A stretch of 64,000 bases of DNA from Trichobilharzia szidati (Eukaryota > Platyhelminthes > Trematoda > Strigeidida > Schistosomatidae), in NCBI GenBank assembly GCA_944472155.2, contig OX235279.1:117358110-117422109 (forward strand), given 5' to 3'. This document shows, one piece after another, positions 48,951 through 61,800 of this stretch. Numbering within the stretch: position 1 is the first letter of the stretch; every line of letters starts with the position of its first letter. Under the pieces are notes generated by a model. It ran no database searches. It saw nothing but the letters and a program-made list of their open reading frames with translations, and was not told where the DNA came from. The translations under genes and the position numbers were made by a program.

Positions 48951-49811
48951 TTAAACTATTTTCATCAGTTCGGAAGCCCATTCACGTAACGTTTGAACAC
49001 TATCGTTGGAATATGATTGCAAAATTTGACGAGCTGATTCACGGCATAAATTTAGGAAGCCTGGAAGGTAAAAGTCAAAAGATAACGTGAAATCAAAGAT
49101 AAAAAGTGGTTAAAAACTCTACGTGAAAATTAGTGCAGTAACCCGAAATCGGCTCCAAAAAGGAAACGACAGTATAAACTGTGATTTTTAAAAATTATAA
49201 CTTCATTCAAATCTCATCGCTGAAAGTGAACACTTGCAAACAGCAGTTTTTATATATAACGTACTTGATTGAAAAGTATAGTGAGCGAACACAATTAAAG
49301 TACCATGTAAAAGCATATCAACTATACAATAATATTATCTTTCTGCAGACAAAATTACTGGGTTGCAATTAAAAGATTCTTAGTTGTCCTGAGTAGATTC
49401 ACTGCAGCATCTTTCAGTGGACCCTGAGAAAAATGTATTGGAGACAGTGAATCTTTCACTAATAAAAGTAAACAGCATGTATAGTCTACCCAGTATTAAA
49501 ATCAATGATGTAACACTGAAAGTGTTGTTCTCCATCAACCCTAACTAAACTACTGTTTAGTTGTAACGAATAAATGTTTCACGAAGAGAAAAGTGGCTTA
49601 CTTGGATGTCTTGTAATTCCGGCAACCGTCCCAAGGGAATGTTCCCTAAGTAGTTGGGATTTTTGATTTTCCGCTGATCGTTTCACCTTAGCAAGCAATT
49701 CTTTTAATCCCAGGTCAGAGAAGGATTTGGAAGCCGATTTTCCAGTAGATTCAACTATCTGTGCACTTTCTTCAGGACTAAGCCTATGAACACAATAAGA
49801 GATAGGTTAAG

Positions 49812-49862
<51 letters not shown>

Positions 49863-52800
49863 AAAGGTGGTTTTGAAAAGGTGAGACGCTTACTTCGCGA
49901 AAATTGCTATGGCAGTGGCTAGACAGGCAACCAGAGCATTCTTCCCACCTTGCGTCATAACGATATTCAAAAAACACATTGTTTCAGCGAAACGCGGTAC
50001 TGAAATAAGATGCGGTAAAAGTATAAGAAGTTTATACACTATTCTTTAAGTGATACATATCACAGGCGATAAAATTCAAACAAATACATGCCTTCCGTAG
50101 AGTACAATATGTTAACTTTTTGCAAGAACTTTCAGTATAATTCCAGCAATTCAATCGAAAGCAAAATTTTAGCAGTATACATTGTGAATAACTTACATTG
50201 TTCCTTCGTAACGTTAAAGGGCCACATAATTCCAATAGCTCTTATAGCCAGTTCCAGGTCGGTTTCACCCAGTTTGGCGTTTACCTTTAAGTTCTTAAAA
50301 AGAAAAACAACAGTTGTTCAGATTGATACAAAGGATACGTTTCGTGGAAGAAACAGTCAATCCATAAAAACCTATGCATTCTAGTTTAAATTGCAACTGT
50401 AGGCTCCTTAGAAACCAAGGGATGTAAGCAGAGCAATGGTAATAGGTTTCCTGGAGAAACATTCAGGAAATTTAACTGCTTTGGAGCAAATTTTTTCTTT
50501 GAATTCTACTACTCCAGTAAGAATGTCCCCCTAAGGTGATTGTTAACAGTTTCATTGCGTGATATATTTTAAATTGACCAACGAGAAACTAGTTTTTTCT
50601 CTGTTTCAACTAATTTGGCGACTCTCATACTGGTGGTTTCTAATCCCATTTCAACTGTTTATAACGATTACTTATGGGGAAGATTAAACCTTATGGGCAA
50701 TCGTGGGGCTATCTGAAGAGGACGGGGCAAAATGGAGATATGCTGTTGAAGCCCCAAGTTCCACACAAAACCCAGGAAAATAAGAAATAGTAATAAAGAT
50801 TACTTGACGTAATTCACACTTCCTATTCATACACTGATACTCCAACTCACCACTACTGCTTAAATTCTTTTACCGGTTAATCCAAAGTGAGGTGATCTAA
50901 CACCTACACAACTTGAACAGTGTTCATTTTCATTAATCATGTGTTAAAACATAGTGCGACATCAATTCAAGCCGAAATAAATAAGCAAAGGAAAAAAGGA
51001 ATGGAATAAAAACTACAGGAGATGTAAAAATACAGCTGAAAATAATGAGGGATTCATAAATCTGCAAGACAAAATAAGAGCGCCGTTGAGAACGATTTTA
51101 AACCACAATACCAAGTCTCCAACAAATGCTTTATGTAATCTAAGGAACCCCAGTCAGGCAACCTACACATACACAGAGGACTCAAACCAAGAGTCGAACA
51201 CTTCACAGATCGATGTCCTGTTTCGATCTGACCATATCTATCCAATTCCGATACAGCTAGTGGTTCTCACCTAGGATGGCATGCCAAACTCATCTCCTTG
51301 GCATCTTGACCGATACGGCTTCACGATCGCATCGATTAACTTAACACAAAGGTAAACCCATTGGTTACTAGCTGTATTATACGACCGAACACGAGATGTC
51401 GACTGACTGAAAATTGAACACAGGAGTGCACCTGCTCAAGTTGCCAAACTCCACGTAGCAAAAAGAGATAGGGAAATAGATTCCAATGAAACTTAAAAAT
51501 CAGAAATAAGCGAGAGAAAGAATAGTAACATGGAAAAACATGACAGTCTAGTGCATATGGGACATCACAAAAAAGAGTGTATCTATGCCGAAGAAAAATT
51601 AGGTTGGTAAATTACCACTTGAGTCTTTTGAATCCATTCCGACAGCAAAACCTGCTAGGCTCTCCATAATGTCTGCTTTCAACGATTATGTGCCATACCT
51701 ATGACAATAATAATGCAAACTGGAAAGTGCAAACGAGGCTATTACATCTATGGTGAGATTTTGTCGGCAAGCAGTTTGTTGTGAAACTAATCCACTTAAC
51801 ATAGATTATCTACAACCTGTTTCAGAAGCGACAGTAATCATTGCAAACGCCTTCATTAACAGCGCCTATTGTTGACTTGATATCAGCAGTTGTTATGATT
51901 CTATTGGTTTGAAATCAGTGCTGGTCAGGAATAGATGGTCATCTGAACAGAACTGTAAAAGACAATCACTGCTGTCATTTCGTCGGCATGTAACGACATA
52001 ATCCCATAGGGAATCTGCAGTGTGTTTTTAAAAGTTTAGAAACGGTGTTTCTGTGACTCAAGTCGCCAGTAATAGTTATAGAGGTAAAAGGTGAAGAACC
52101 TGTCTATGGAAGTGCATTAAGTTTTGTTGGGAATTTAGAAAATGGAGGGTGGTGAACAGAAAGGTTTTTGTGTGGTACCCATAACAAGTTGCTTGGTTTC
52201 TCCTCGATGTACTTGAAAGAGAAAACGTCCCAGTGTTGCGTGATACAAGGCTCCGGGCGGCAACTGTTTGTGATAGTCACACGGCTTGTGTAGATGGGAT
52301 TTAAGAATCGTGTCCGTACCAAGACATTTTAGAGCCGACTACGGACCACTGCAAAAAGCCTAGCGATGTCTATTTTTTGCAGCCCATATTGCTTGACCCT
52401 CCTCTTCAAAGGAAAAAGACAAGACAGCTGGCCTACTGGTCGTTCGTCAGAACATGCAACTGCTGTTACACGCCTAACCGCTAGGAATATGACTTTGCCC
52501 TTAGATTTTCTTAGGTGTAAACAACATATAATGCGATGTAACTGCTTTCAGTCTAAACCTTAAGCAAATGAACCCAGTGACATGGTGGAGCGCTGAGGAA
52601 TATTCGTTTTAGACAGTATATGTCGTTTAGTTATTGCGATAATCAAGGTTGTCTCCCACACTGTCGAGTTAAGGATCATTTCTTTTTCCTTCACGTTCCT
52701 CAGTGGAACATAGGGCTTCAATCTAGTGGCTTGAAGTTTCTGTAGCAGTGTTTATTATCAGGATGGGGTTGCTAGCCTCATGCCCAACCTTTCCTCTTTA

Positions 52801-55800
52801 GCAGCATTATTTCTAGCTCAGCGAGGTGAAGGAGTGCGCCCGCCGGGGATCGAACCCCGGACCATGTGCATGGTCGGCGAGCGTCCTTACCGCTATACCA
52901 CCGACGCTAAGGATCATTAGACAACAACATTTCGACTTGTGAATTAGTTGTATTTAAACACTTTATACCTAACGGTAAACGAATAGATTCAGTTGATCAT
53001 ACTTTTCAGAGAGCATAATAAGCATATGTAAGATTGCCTGAAAAATATAATTTCTCTAGGAAATTAAAAAAACACCTGTTAAAAGTTTATAAGCTGGATA
53101 AAAGAAATTAATACTACAACGAACCTCCAAATTCTTATTCGGTGTAGAATTCTTAACACGTTTCGACCATTGTGGGAGGATAAGCACAAATAGTTCTGTA
53201 AGATTATCAACAATTTCGGCAAAGGATTCCGTAGTCGAGGTATCGTTTTGATTTCCTTTAACAAACTGGAGTATCGGGTTATCTGTTATGGCGTTACGAC
53301 CACAGGCTTCACTGAACGATGCAAAGGTTAAAAATGCTTCAGCTTGGTAACCCAATCCCAGACCTTCAGATCGTTTAGGCCGAGTTTCACGGAAAAGAGC
53401 ACACAACATCTGAAAAGGTGTCAGCAAAAATAGAATACTGTATGTAGAGTAATGCTTTAATTGATATACTTCACAATACACAAATAATATATAACATCAC
53501 ACGGGAAAAAGCACACGTCCTTAGAAATGAGAGCAACTTTTTAATTTATAATTTACACCGAACGATTGTTACACAGAAAACTCAATCAGATACTTCCAAA
53601 TAAATCTGTTCACTTCTCAATGAAGTTTTTCTTTAAATACCCCGAGCTTTAGTGTTTAAATGTCCTGTTACAAATTGTATGCCAAGTTTGATTGAATCGC
53701 CATGAGACTACGTAATATAGTCTTAAGGTGTTTAGAAAATCAATATAAGATTTTTCTGTATCATAGCACACATTTGTGAAGAAGCTGAGAAGTAAAGAAA
53801 AACCTTATCCTAATCCTTTAAAATTGCTGAGGTTATTTGTATTTAATATTATAGTGAAAAAAGAATGTATTTACATCCCGTACTAATCACGAAAAAAAGC
53901 CACTGAGTTATTGAAAAACTACCACAAGTTCGCTGCTACATATGACACATATAACTTCGAAATATTTTATGTCTTGCAATCTGACTGGGCTTTTAGTTCT
54001 TCTTCTCAACATGTTTCTGTTCCCTTTTAATTTTGTCGAAGGACAGAGAATTCAATAGACCTTTGTAACTTTTTTTTTCTTGTCACCCACAGATGACAAG
54101 TATAAATCAGTGAAGGAATTAGTTAAATGAGGTTTACCATCAGGTGTAAATTTTACAAAAATTATCTCCCTCCAGTCAAATGCAAGACTTCTTAATAAAG
54201 GTTAATCATCAACTAAGGTAAGTATATTAGATATATCACACAGTGAATCAGTATTATTTACTGGATGACGTTTCGAACAAAATTTATTGAAAATAGGATT
54301 GGTGAAGTGTTTAAGTAGTAGAGCACAAAAACTAAGTAGCACCAAGGAAATCTAAGACGGGAAGTGAAGCATGTAAAAGAGGTTTTGAAACTTAATAATC
54401 ACCCTGATAAAATAGTCAGAAAGTATATAGGGAAATGTAAAAATAAAATAAATAATGGTAGTAGTGATAGTAATAATGATAATAATATTGTTAATAACAA
54501 CAATAATAGTAATATAATGACGACATGCATGTCAAACATGCGCAAGACAACACCAACAGTAAGGAATCTAAATCATCAGTAGTACTCCCATAAAAAGAAG
54601 GAACCTCGGAAACCTTACGCAGAATTCTTAACAAGGCAGGGATAAAAGTGATTGGCATTGAAACCCACAAACTCAAATAGAAACAAGCTTTGTCGGTTAA
54701 AGGATCCTGTGAAGCCTTTAAAACAAAACAATTTAGTTTATCTAATACCCTGCCTACGATGATTGTCAGGTCGAAGTAGTAGAACAGGCGCAGTTAGACT
54801 AGCCGAGCATAAAAACCTAGCAAAATCCAGATTAGTTGACCCGAATAAGATAACAAATCTAGAGAATAGTTCAGCTATACCAATCACTACATGCAATTAC
54901 ACACAACCATACAATAGGATGGATGGGATTAGATGACAGTTTTAAAACATAATGTAACAGCGTGGGGGAGAGATTGACAACGGAAGCTTTGTTTATCGAA
55001 TCAACTGAGAGAGAATACTTGATGACACTCTGAAGGTAGCTCTGAAGATTGTTTACGCTAGTCGTGTAAATTACCAGTGAATAACTGTAACTATCAGAAC
55101 TTCCTGAATCCAATGAAGACAATAAATAATACTGTTAATAACGATTATTCCTAAATATTATGTATACGTGTATAACACTGTAGAGCAGGAATAGGAAGTT
55201 ATCGAAATGGAATACTCCTTGCCTCCAAAGCCTCAGGATAGTCGGGGGTGGGTGCCTTGCGCTGCGGGTTGGCCACCCCTCCGCACACCTCTTCAAATGC
55301 TCCCATATGACCGGGCGTCTTACATAGCCTCTCCTGAGGAAGTCCTACTCACTGCCTTCACATGGCGGAGGTGTTTTTCACCAAAGTGAGAGGGCGAAAG
55401 CGGATGCCCGGCGCTCTTCACCGGGTTGACTGTCCATTGGATGACAGTCTAGGGAGATGGCTAAACCCTGATTCCAAACCTCCAACGACTGGCGTATGAA
55501 GCTCACTGGAGCTCACCGGCAGACGTATGGACAAAGGGCTTGTTGGATGTCCTGGATGTCTGGCCCCATTCAAAAAGGCGTATGAATCGAACTCCGGTCA
55601 CCGGCTGCCAATGGATAGTGGACTCCCTACTCCACTCCTACTGCCTTGTAGGTCACACTTGGTTGTGTAAAGGCTAGAGCTGCACTCTCAAACAAAAGGC
55701 CGAGCGATTCTGGGGACATCACTCGTACCAAATTCCCATGACACTTCATGAACTCTCTTACAAATGAGGTACAGTCAAGGCTGATATAGAATGCCTGGGG

Positions 55801-58800
55801 CTACAAACCGTCTACGGACTCCGTCTGTAGAACAAGAATTGGACAACCCTGTCGCAAAACCTTGCATCAGATCGCCGCGCCTGAGCAGCGATGATTCGAG
55901 ATGTTCATGAAGCCGGCTCATCCTCTCGTAGGAGATAGCCGAAGTAAAGAAGAAAGAAGAGAATACTCCTTGCTCAAAATTTATTTTGTCTTCCAAATAA
56001 ATGTCTGAACGGGAATTTCCGTTATAATGAAATAGATGTGTAATCACAAGGTCACATAGAGTATATATAAACAAGCTAAGGAGTGACTTTCAATAAATGA
56101 TATCATAGTGGAGTACTCGATTCATGGACTCATATGCATTACAAGTGTAGTTCATGTGACTTCATGCTGATTACCAGTTGTTGGTTTTAAGATTGCTCAA
56201 AAGAAGCACAAAGGTCATCGACCTATGACGTGGCACCTTTTGATGGAAAACAGTTGGCTTTGGTAAGCATATAATGGTAAGATCCAAGAAAGTGAATCGA
56301 TTTAGTGGTCTGAGACTTCAGTTGATGTAACACTCACAATCGAAATAAGCAGAGTTATCATTACCGGAGACTGCTATTTTTTCAATACACTAAATGAATT
56401 TGTAATTCAGCTAGATTATATTGGAATTTCTACAGTAATATTAATAGTGCCTCAATGGAACATTTAGTTACATTGTCAAAGAGCAGGAAATAACTGTTAA
56501 TATTCATATCATGTTTTGTATGTGAAAAGTATGTGTCATATAGGATCACAGGATACAACATACAGTGAAATGAGATGTAAAAATATACCTTGCTATTGAA
56601 TCAGAGATATTATAACCTGTACTATGAAAAACCTTAATTACTCAAATGCGAAGAAATGTCTACTAAAGGCAAATTTAATCTTAACTCACCTGATGAATAA
56701 CCTCCTTATTGGCTGGTTCTTTTGTAACACTCCGTTGTTCCAAAGCGAATTCTGCTAATGCCCTGGCTGTTCTGAGTAAATGTACCTAGAACGGTACGAT
56801 AAACAAAGTTTTGAAATTTGAATAAATATATTGTTTAGGTTACACAATAAGTTTTTAAAAGAATCTCTATGCCATTTATTGTGTATTGAGTACTCTGGTT
56901 TTACCACCATCGGTTTCAGAAATAAACGAAGGACAGATATAACTGCACGCGATACTTCGCAAGCATTTGACGTCTCATAAAGAAAGGCTGACCAGCTGTG
57001 GTTCAATAACAAAACAAGCAATTATACCTGTGAAAAAGGCTATAGAAACTGGCCCCTTTTAGCATCGACTTGTTCATCATTCTACCTCAAACCACCTCCA
57101 AATGCCGATCAGTCAATTTCACCTTGAGGCATGAATCCGACCTAAACAAACCGGTTGGCTCTCACGAAGTACGCAACATAGATGGTACTGAAATAGGAAG
57201 CAAGTCGGAAATTAAATACCTGGGCGTCATTCTATCTGTTGATCTCTCCTAGTCGTCTCACATCTTGGCGATTTCTAAGAAAATATTCAGTCTTACCTTC
57301 TACATCAAGAAGTTAAAACATTCTGCTTTAACCCAACCCTTACTCCTACAATTCGTTAACTCTCGCATTCTGCCTATTATTCTTTATTGTTCCCCCTTAG
57401 TTTTTCCCGGGGTACTGAAGAAAGACTAACATATTACGCAGGATGTTAGAGGTTGTCAGCAGGGTAAGCAACGTGCCACTCAACCAGCTTGTTAATATTC
57501 TGGTCGACAGGCACATGGACTCATGTGAAAAATGGGTCAAATCCATTTTATCTAACTCACACCACCCTCTTCACTCACAACTCTCCCCTTGCATCTTATC
57601 AGGCAAAACCAGAAGCCTATATAGGAAACTATATGCTCGCACCAGCAAGTACAAAAACTCAACCACACCCTACTTAGCTCGTGTTCTGTGCGATAAAGAA
57701 AGCATTAGGCGTGACACCTATAATTCATTAAATAGTCAGTAGTACAACTGGACCTCGTCCTTCCAACTCATATCATTTATAGGTAAAACATTTTCTTTCT
57801 TTCTTTTCCTATTCTCTCTCTTTTTTTCCTTTTTGTGCTGCTTTGTTTCTTTCTCTCTCTTACGCCAGTAAATATGACAGCTCCTACTTTTCTAACAACT
57901 TCAAACACTTCAGCTTCGGCTTTGCTACCGACATCCCAAAATGTTGTTGTCATAATGAACTGAGATTTCCTTAATCTATGTAGAATTCTATTTATTGATA
58001 ATGTACTAACTGGATGCAATACTGTAGTAAAAAAAATGCTGAGAATTCAATTCTGTATCACAAGTACTGTTTTGGATTAAAACAAATTATTATTATTATT
58101 ATTATCACAGCTTGTTGAATACAACACCAAAAAGGGTGACGAAATCAAGACGCGCTACCGATCCTTAATAACAGTGATTCTTGTTTTGAGACAGATAAGA
58201 AACTGCGTATTGCATAGTTAGAGTCTAGGTGACCACTAGATCCAAGATTTGAAGAGTGTAGATCAGGCTGAAAAAGAGCTAGCGGTAGTCAAGCCAAAAC
58301 ATGGCTTCATCAGTCAATGAAACCCAAAACAGTTAGTTTAAGCCACATAGGAAGGTGTAGACTTCTCGGCTGGGGTCCTCGGGACGGTAGAAACCAATGG
58401 CTGGAGACAATCGTCATATGGCTCAAAATCGTTCTCAATGCATAGCGCAGATGCATTCACTCCTTGTGACTTATAATTTCCAATGAAACTATATTACTCT
58501 TAGTTATTACTATTCATTTTGTCTCATATCCCTGTCTGCTGTCTTTATTATACATTTCTTCTACTTTCTTCTCTTGCTTTGTGTGCTACATGGAGGGAGT
58601 CTGGTAACTCGAAATGGTGCACATCGGTGCAAAGTTCTATGTCGAAAACAGACAGCTTATTTTTCTCAGGATTAATAGGAGTATTTCAAGAGCTAATCTT
58701 TAGCTTGATTGGAATAATCTATTATTATTTGTTTTTTCTTTCTTTCTTCAGTTGTGTAACACATTACGACCCTAATCATTTGCTTACTTCTCCATGTTCC

Positions 58801-61800
58801 TGTTTAATTCTATCTGTTACATATCCAAACATATATGCGAAATATGATTGTGACGTGTGATACTGACAAGAATTTGTAAGTAGCATATTAATGACGTGCT
58901 CTGGAAGAATCGTGAAACACAGAGGAATGGATTAGGTTTTCAGGAGCAGAGATGAAGATTATTATAAAACAATATAGAAATTACTAGATAAACACAAAAG
59001 AAGCAGAATATGAATAACCTTTGCAAGCTGAAGTTTCAAGTTTATTAACAAATTCACATAACTTTGTCACAGAAACCATTCTTTTTTCAAGTACCGCTGT
59101 GTTTGCCATCACAGGATCCTTTAACACTAGTGTAAGGTCGTGTGTTAATATTAAGGAATAGAAATGTCGGACGAGCAAGAAAATTCAAGCATGGGAAGAT
59201 ACGAAGTATTAATCAGTTACATTCATACATATTCTCATTTTTGTGTCTTGAAGAAAAGCTTGGGATATTTGGAAAGTGAATTATTCAAGATATCGATACA
59301 CACTTAGGCTTTGTGCTTCGAGGTCTACAACATTACATCACTTTCAGTATTGAATGAAAAAAATTGACATAGTGTCACTTTCCTTAATCCAGATAACTAC
59401 TACTGTGTTAAATCCGTCTTCAATGGAGAAAAAAATTCGTGAATTTTCAAGTGCACAGTATTTCAACGCTAAAACTGTTGGCAAGTACTTACTTTTCCAG
59501 GCCATTGTTTGCATTTATTAAGGGCAGTACCAGCTAGCTGAACTAAGACTGGCCACACGTGAACTACAGATTCTTCATTGACCACAATTATCTCGTCTTC
59601 TTCCACTTCCTCCTCCTCTTCTTCCTCATCATCATCATCATCATCATCTTCCTCGTCGTCATCATCAGTAGTATACTCATCATCATCATCGTCATCGTTC
59701 ACTGTCTCATTCTGGTTTGAATCAAGAGTTTTTTTATCCAGCATCTCTTGCACTTCAACCGCACTTGAGTCAGCATCTGCTGTTATACACTTATCAGAAT
59801 GTTGACACTGCTTTCCATCGGCGTCAGGTGTCTCGTTTACAGATTGGCCTGAATCTGGATTCTCGGTAGTTCCTGGAGACATTTCAGAAGCAACTTTTGG
59901 ACAGGGACGACTATTACACTTGTTGCGTTTGTTCACGCCATTATTAGAACATGCAGAGCTAAATGGTTGACCAATCATTCGCGAAGCTAGTTGAAGCATG
60001 GCTAACGCAGCCTGACTGTGTACTGACCAACTTTGTGATTCCAGGAATGCATCATACAACAATTGTGTACAATGATCTAGAAGAGGACGTCGAAGAAAGC
60101 TATTGGTCAAACCGCTAGCCAAAGGTAGAACTGACTTTATACCAAGAGTTAAAGCATTAGGTGAAAACAAAACGTTCTCAGATGAACACGGAGCAGAGGG
60201 AAGGCGAGATATTAGTTCTTCCCAGCATTCTTGGCATAACTTTTGATACACCGATGTATAATTGTGATTTACACCATTTGTGACTTTTTCCCTATTTTGA
60301 GATGGACTTATTTCATGATGAAGAGCACGAGTACACGTTGAGTCAGCACCACGGTTACTTGAAGGATATATCATACTACTTGTTTCAGTGGAGGGCAGTC
60401 TATCCACTTCAGTCTCAACCTGTTATAATAATGTAAAATTAAAATAATGATTGTAGGATGAATACATACGATCTGAATGCAGGAAAAAGTTTTATCAAAA
60501 TGAGTACAGTGAACAAAAGTATAAATTACTATACCACAGGTATTAAGAATGTTTTAAATAGTTAATACACTGAAACTTTACAAAATTATCCAAAATAATG
60601 CAAGATGATTTATATAATTAGAATACTTTTTTCCTGAAAGATTTTATGTGCAAATAACACTTTCATCAACAGAAATGTAGATTCTTTTGCCAGGTACGAA
60701 AATAAAGGTCTATTAACAATAGTCTGTTGCTATGATGTGAAGAATTGTATTATCTGTCTATTAGCAAAAAACAAACTTCCGTTCTACTGATTCACACTAA
60801 TCTAACTGAATTTAAGCGAATGTCAACAGATGAATAGGATGAGAACAAATGTCTCGGTGGTGATGCCTATAGCAGACCTAGCAGCTTCTCTTTACTACAG
60901 GTGAACTGACGATTAAATAGAAAACCATCGAAAATCAGCTGTGGTATTTCTTTTTGTTTTGTTTTTTCTAAAATATAATACTTTCCAGCTGCCTGTGCGT
61001 CGGTGGCATAGCGGTTGGGACTCTCACCGATCACGCACATAGCCCGGGATTTGACACCCTACCGACGCGCACTTGATATCAATAGTTGGCCTGCAGAATT
61101 TGGGCTACCGATATTATATGCACAAAACTCCATACATGTACTAAAATAAAGCCTGAAATCAAGCTATAATGAAAAAATTAAATGAGCTATTCCATTACTC
61201 TTAGGTTACAATTTGAAAGAAAATTTTATCAGTCATGATTTAAAGTAGTGACAGTTATAACATGAAACAGTTACGTAAATTTACCTGTTTATTTATGAAA
61301 ATAAGTGGTAAAGTGATACAAGAGTGAGCGTATAAAAGATCCGGGCAATGATGAGCGACAGCGTGTAGTACACGAACACATGCCCAATGGCTTATTGATA
61401 TAATACTATCAGTGTGTACACCACCATCTGGAGAGGCTGTATCTTGTTCAGGTTGCAAATACCACGACCGAACACGATTGAATACTTTTGTAACGCTGGT
61501 GTCCTAAATAGGTTTTAAAAAAATGAAGTGAATAAGTTTTTGCATGAAAAAAAGTCGAGACTGTTTACAGTTTTATGATACAGAAAATGAACAACACTGT
61601 TGACGGCAGTACAATAAGAGTAAAATTGCAGTAAATATATTGTCAGTAAGTGAAATAAATAAGAAAACTAAAGATAATGAGAAAGAACCAATAGACTTAT
61701 GATGTAACTACCCCTAATGAGTAAGAGTGCGATTTTTGCAAGCAAACAAAAGAACACAAACACAATAATAATATTTAATTCATAGAATGTTTTACGTACA

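Noticed and set aside
57777..58019. Basic Lys/Arg-rich minus-strand protein
   Set aside because: It is the reverse of the pyrimidine-rich 3' UTR of the CR1-like LINE.
59578..59805. Plus-strand polyserine protein frame
   Set aside because: It is the antisense of the acidic ECM29 exon and is created by the trinucleotide tract.
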